From contig CM073596.1 in assembly GCA_037074705.1 (NCBI GenBank), forward strand, positions 54,526,001 through 54,590,000: a stretch of 64,000 nucleotides of DNA, given 5' to 3'. The position numbers and the translations under genes were made by a program. This DNA is from Zhengitettix transpicula. Lineage: Eukaryota > Arthropoda > Insecta > Orthoptera > Tetrigidae. A model generated the notes under the pieces. That model saw only the letters and a list, made by a program, of their open reading frames with translations, was not told the origin of the DNA and did not search any database. This document shows, piece after piece, positions 61,101 through 64,000 of this stretch. How positions within the stretch are numbered: position 1 is the stretch's first letter; every line of letters begins with the position of its first letter.

Positions 61101-63560
61101 TGGAGCCCGAAGAGTCCACCACTGAAATGTACTCACTCCTGGATGCATCAATTCTTTGCAGCTTCAGGACTGGAGGGTCCAGACCACACAAGAATACAGA
61201 CCCAAAGAACTCAATGTACTGCAGGCGCAACACAATCACTGCCATCTCCTGCAAATGAGAGAATGAAAAAACTTGATAATGTAGATTTAAGATAGAGGAA
61301 AATTAAACTAAAGTGAAACAGATGCTGTCATTGGAATGGAATATGGATTGTTGAAAGGTTTACAAATATGAATGCTGAAAACTGGACTAAAAACAATATC
61401 AGAAAATATAATAACTCGAGTTTTAATATATTTGATAAACAAACTCAATGATGAAAACTTAAATGTACTGGATTCTTTGTTAATGAATAAAATATTCTCC
61501 AAATGATACTGTTATTCCAGTCTTGTACCAAAGCAAAATCTCATAACAAATTATAATTATTCCTTAAAGAATGACAATTGTTGGAGGAATAAAATGGGAA
61601 ACAGATAATGGAAATTAAAGGAATCTTGGTTATCAGTTTTATTTGCACATCTTTAACAATGGTCTTAAGGATTTCCCAAAGTTTGTTTGCATTACACGTA
61701 TGTAAACTACAGCTTTAATAATAATTCCAAAAAAATTGCAACCCAAGGTTTTGCTGCAAGCTGTTTAAGTGTAATAGTAAAATGTTCCATATATTGGCTG
61801 TGCAAATCCATAGACACAAAGAGGTTGGCACTGTATGACAAGTCAGTGGACTGCATCAATCTGGTGTACTCTGTTGACTTACCATATCAGCTTCTCTGCT
61901 GGCGTAGTATGTTTCTTGAACATTAGACATGAGCGGTGTGAATCCTCCCAGCATGAAATCCTCTGGTAATCTCACCATTTCAAAACCTGCGAATTCAAAA
62001 CAAGTGTTCCTGTGATCTTGTTTCCTTATAAATCAGGTCACGTGAGAACGTTGCAGGTGACACATGCTCAGACAATTTATAAGCAAATAGAAATGCTTGT
62101 TTTCAAGCATTTAGTTTTAATGGACAGCTAAATAAATTACAACTATAAAATGTGGCATTACTTGAAAAATGAGGAAAGTTAAGAACATTAATAAAATATC
62201 AAAGATGATAGTCACAAAAAACAACATAGAATGTATTAAGATAGACTTGGCTAAAAAAAGCTGGACAAAGAATTCTACTGATCAAATTAAACACAGCAAG
62301 GGTTTCGTACCAAACTGTCCGTAACTGTCCATCTACAAAGATAAATTTGCACTCCCAAACTAAGGTCATAGAATAGACTTTTATCCTGATGTTGAACAGG
62401 AAACCCTCATTTGTTTACCCAAACTTAGTTCTCAGCTTTGTTTCTCTGTCTTAGCAGTTTATAGTGTAATGAAGTGCTGTGTTTTGATGCCTTGAGCTGT
62501 TTATGACCCAAGAACATTATTATGACACATGCATCATTAAAATGAATTTAAATGCAATATTCAGTTCACAACAAATTATGCCTACAGGTCATCTGAGAGG
62601 TTTAAGATCTCACCTTCCTGAGGACTTTTAACAAGCGGTATCTTCTGGTAGTCCAGCCTTTCCAGTAGGTTTACCAGGGCAGCCATTCGAGTCCATGCAT
62701 CACCTGGTGGCCTGGAACAGTTACTTTGAATTTACTATGCTATCCATAATTGACACCAGAGTTCAAGTAATATCAATATTTTCCATTGGATCTCTTAAAA
62801 TGTCAAAACATTTCCTGTAAATTTTGTCACTACCATCAGAACTGAAATACTTTTGTATGTGAAACCATTTCAACTGTATTAACTACAGAACATAATAATG
62901 GATCACTTGCAAAGATATAGTGTATCCTATTTATTTTCAGTAACACTATAGGATTTATTAATATATATTACCCAACACTGTAGTCTCCACATGAAGGTGG
63001 TGGGTTCCACACAGACCGGTGACACAGCAACCAATCACACCAAATCTGCAACAAGAACAGTTCAATTATCTTTCCCTGTCAGAATGGCCTTAAGACATAA
63101 TGAAAGTACTTCATCAATGAGTGTGTAAAACACTGAATTCTGGGAGGAATGAAGTCAGTATTATGTAAGACAAATAATCTAATTACATTTCACAAAGGTA
63201 TGCATAAAATACTATGAACTAAGTTTACTGATGATGCCAAAAATTGCTGAAAAAACAACAACTTTCAAAAAATATTTATAGATTCAAACTTGTTTCTAAT
63301 TTAGCTTCATATTGTTATTCAAAGTTAATCATCTAGGTTCAAGCATAACATTTTCAATATACACTATACCTTGACAGCTGGTAGCAGAACCTGCAAATCT
63401 TCACCAAGCAGCAGCCTCGTAGCATTTCCTCCACAGTCAGACAACAATGTGATGCACTTCTCCAAGATCAGACTAAACATCTGCAGTGATACAATCAGGG
63501 CATTCTCCTGCATAGCTGGTCGGTACCCTGCTTCCAACTGGGACTCTGACACAGAGGAAG
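57677..63560 (-). CDS. SMG6: SMG6/EST1A, nonsense-mediated decay endonuclease, 3' part (8 coding exons, 5' end outside the window)
   Basis: SMG6 is the metal-dependent endonuclease that cuts transcripts near premature stop codons in nonsense-mediated decay. Reading the minus strand, I join eight exons: 63560-63370, 63045-62972, 62711-62614, 61986-61883, 61248-61078, 61011-60826, 58785-58620 and 58116-57677. All introns are GT-AG, phases agree at every junction, and the product is 475 residues plus a stop. Family landmarks appear in order: LLPAVK then IWCDWLLCH and WNPPP, LPEDFMLGGFTPL, an acidic linker (SEDEAEGDVEAGGED), a basic helical stretch, then the PIN domain. The PIN domain opens with LVPDTN, continues through VPLVVLQELEGLARG and RNDDRIL, and ends VVLLTEDRNLRVKALGLDVPVR. 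The acidic catalytic positions known for the family (D of PDTN, E of QEL, D of NDD, D of EDRN) are all present, so the nuclease should be active. The N-terminal region and 14-3-3-like TPR core lie mostly beyond 64 kb. Identification is by remembered similarity to animal SMG6; no search was run. Confidence 0.93.
58473..58581 (-). mobile_element. Family A fragment in an SMG6 intron
   Basis: T9 is followed by AAGGCAACAGGCTACATGAG and the GCATAGGAAGGGATTTGAAA block, stopping at AGAGGAAAGAG. Only the 3' quarter of the element is present. It sits 40 bp past the donor of exon g in the intron before the terminal exon. Confidence 0.88.
58620..58785 (-). CDS. SMG6: SMG6 exon g (start of PIN domain)
   Basis: This 166-nt exon has acceptor tgtcatttgcag and donor CTCGTAG|gtgagt. 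It opens the PIN fold with EIEVLPHYLVPDTNCFVDYL; the aspartate of PDTN is the first metal-binding residue. It ends VLMVPLV plus one base, which the last exon completes to valine (VPLVVLQEL). The intron upstream is the largest in the window (about 2.0 kb) and carries an old repeat fragment. Confidence 0.93.
58962..59040 (-). mobile_element. Family A fragment in an SMG6 intron (degenerate)
   Basis: This is a short remnant with AGACTACACAAGGCTCATCCAC and AAAGGGATTTGAAAG resembling the 3' end of family A. It is much decayed. Confidence 0.6.
59511..59713 (+). promoter_or_regulatory. Promoter-like segment inside an SMG6 intron, followed by a 40-codon frame
   Basis: TATAAATAGC at 59511 is followed about 30 nt later by a TCACT initiator-like site (59544). 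An ATG at 59591 opens a 40-codon frame ending at 59713, on the strand opposite SMG6. The island is G/C-richer than the rest of the intron. The frame shows no motif I recognise. Confidence 0.2.
60826..61011 (-). CDS. SMG6: SMG6 exon f (acidic linker and basic helix)
   Basis: This exon is 186 nt (62 codons, phase 0 at both ends), with acceptor atgctttcag and donor GTACAG|gtaaga. It encodes an acidic, serine-rich linker followed by a charged K/Q/R/E helix (SRKQQLERDDLTQQHYRKYVQ region). Animal SMG6 proteins have an E/D-rich linker and a basic coiled-coil-like helix at this place. Confidence 0.87.
61078..61248 (-). CDS. SMG6: SMG6 exon e
   Basis: This exon is 171 nt (57 codons, phase 0 at both ends), with acceptor ctcatttgcag and donor CCACAG|gtaaga. 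It encodes EMAVIVLRLQYIEFF, then FLCGLDPPVLKL and the beta-strand-like EYISVVDSSG. This matches the end of the helical core before the variable acidic linker. Confidence 0.88.
61883..61986 (-). CDS. SMG6: SMG6 exon d
   Basis: This 104-nt exon has acceptor gaattcgcag and donor GATATG|gtaagt. It encodes FEMVRLPEDFMLGGFTPL, the family's E-D-x-x-L-x-G-F-x-P-L motif. It ends exactly on a codon boundary (ADM), joining EMAVIVLRLQYI of the next exon. Confidence 0.88.
62614..62711 (-). CDS. SMG6: SMG6 exon c
   Basis: This 98-nt exon has acceptor ctgttccag and donor GGAAG|gtgaga. It encodes a leucine-rich helix (TRMAALVNLLERLDYQKIPL) that fits the position of the conserved W-containing helix after the NPPP motif. 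One base completes the codon begun in exon b, and the last base begins a glycine completed in exon d. Confidence 0.87.
62972..63045 (-). CDS. SMG6: SMG6 exon b
   Basis: This 74-nt exon encodes IWCDWLLCHRSVWNPPP and a few more residues, matching a well-conserved SMG6 motif just C-terminal to the TPR-like core. The acceptor is cttgttgcag and the donor is GTTGG|gtaata. It starts in phase 0 and ends two bases into a glycine codon that the next exon completes. Confidence 0.88.
63370..63560 (-). CDS. SMG6: SMG6 exon a (most upstream exon in the window)
   Basis: This exon is 191 nt and encodes a helical segment before the PIN linker, ending LLPAVK. The acceptor is ctttcacag followed by CTTCC, and the donor is AAG|gtatag. 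Two bases precede the first full codon, so the missing upstream exon must end in phase 1. The open frame continues upstream into a hydrophobic run (63594-63693) that I read as intron. An alternative acceptor (cgag) lies 9 nt further upstream and would keep frame. Confidence 0.85.
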
Positions 63561-63840
63561 CTGTGAAAGCTCGATTAGAAATGGAACGAAAAAAGACAAA
63601 GGCAAATAAAATAAAAACCAAAGCAATTAAACAAAACAGCCACACTATACACAAAAGTCTGCAGTCTAAGGTTTGAACAAATGAATGAATCATGGACTCA
63701 GTATGATTTAGTATTGCAAGTGTATTTTATCAGGATCAAAACTTGTCTTGTGTGGGTAATGAGTGTGCCATGTCAACCACTATACATCATATTACTAATT
63801 CTTTATCACTCTATTAAATAGATGCACAAAGACTACCATT

Positions 63841-63988
63841 CTTTTTATTTTAAAGTAACAGGCGGATGGGCGACTATTCCAATAGGAATAGTGAACAGCT
63901 CTTACCGTATGCCCAGGGTCTGTATCCTGGGAACATACACCTCTCAAAACAGGCCGAGGAGCCTACGCTTGTGGGAACCTTAGTTCAA
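63841..63988 (-). mobile_element. Family A copy with large internal deletion, upstream SMG6 intron
   Basis: The AACAGGC end is fused directly to GATGGGCGACTATTCCAATAGG, then the CGGTAAGAGTTG, CAGACC and GGCCGAGG blocks (as complements), ending GGGAACCTTAGTTC. Roughly 270 bp of the element's middle is missing. Confidence 0.88.
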
Positions 63989-64000
63989 AAACAGAGAGAG

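Noticed and set aside
1..64000. Search for CRISPR arrays, bacterial operons or ribosomal RNA genes
   Set aside because: None is visible; repeats lack regular spacing and the window is clearly eukaryotic nuclear DNA.

Overview
The window looks like arthropod, most likely insect, nuclear DNA. It is A/T-rich, gene-poor and full of decayed retroelements. It holds a eukaryotic tRNA-Gly(GCC) pair and one spliced protein gene with GT-AG introns. Within insects I cannot place it from sequence alone; the repeat load fits a large-genome insect. The first six bases are an EcoRI site, so the left edge may be a cloned-insert end.

The only protein gene I can support is the 3' part of SMG6 (EST1A), the PIN-domain endonuclease of nonsense-mediated mRNA decay. 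It lies on the minus strand from about 63.56 kb to 57.68 kb. Eight coding exons join in frame into 475 residues ending at the normal C-terminus, with the acidic PIN active-site residues retained. The 5' part of the gene lies beyond 64 kb. A probable long 3' UTR occupies about 56.0-57.7 kb. One intron is only 66 nt, in phase and free of stops, so it could be kept as coding sequence.

Positions 1 to about 56 kb show no recognisable protein-coding exon. Two tRNA-Gly(GCC) copies sit at 14.7 and 15.1 kb on the two arms of an imperfect palindrome. The plus-strand copy has lost the near-invariant A58. Several G/C-richer, homeodomain-motif-rich islands (about 19.2, 22.2, 26.1 and 29.8 kb) could be cis-regulatory elements.

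Three repeat groups dominate. (1) A poly(A)-tailed retroelement of about 440 bp has ten copies or fragments, two of them in SMG6 introns. (2) Dispersed elements carry hammerhead-ribozyme-like cores (CUGANGA, stem II, GAAAC) of the type known from Penelope-like retroelements. At least four loci carry two such cores back to back in inverted orientation, and two of these form near-complete foldbacks (36.45-36.68 and 42.72-42.99 kb). (3) There are SINE-like remnants with box-B sequences, a 5'-truncated jockey-like LINE (51.3-52.1 kb), a Helitron-like or unclassified repeat (52.4-53.2 kb), an 830-bp element with 140-bp inverted arms (37.7-38.6 kb), and dinucleotide microsatellites.

The most unusual signals are the paired inverted hammerhead loci, the tRNA-Gly palindrome, the stop-free 66-nt SMG6 intron, and the tandem CTCTCGCAGG hairpins at 41.2 kb.
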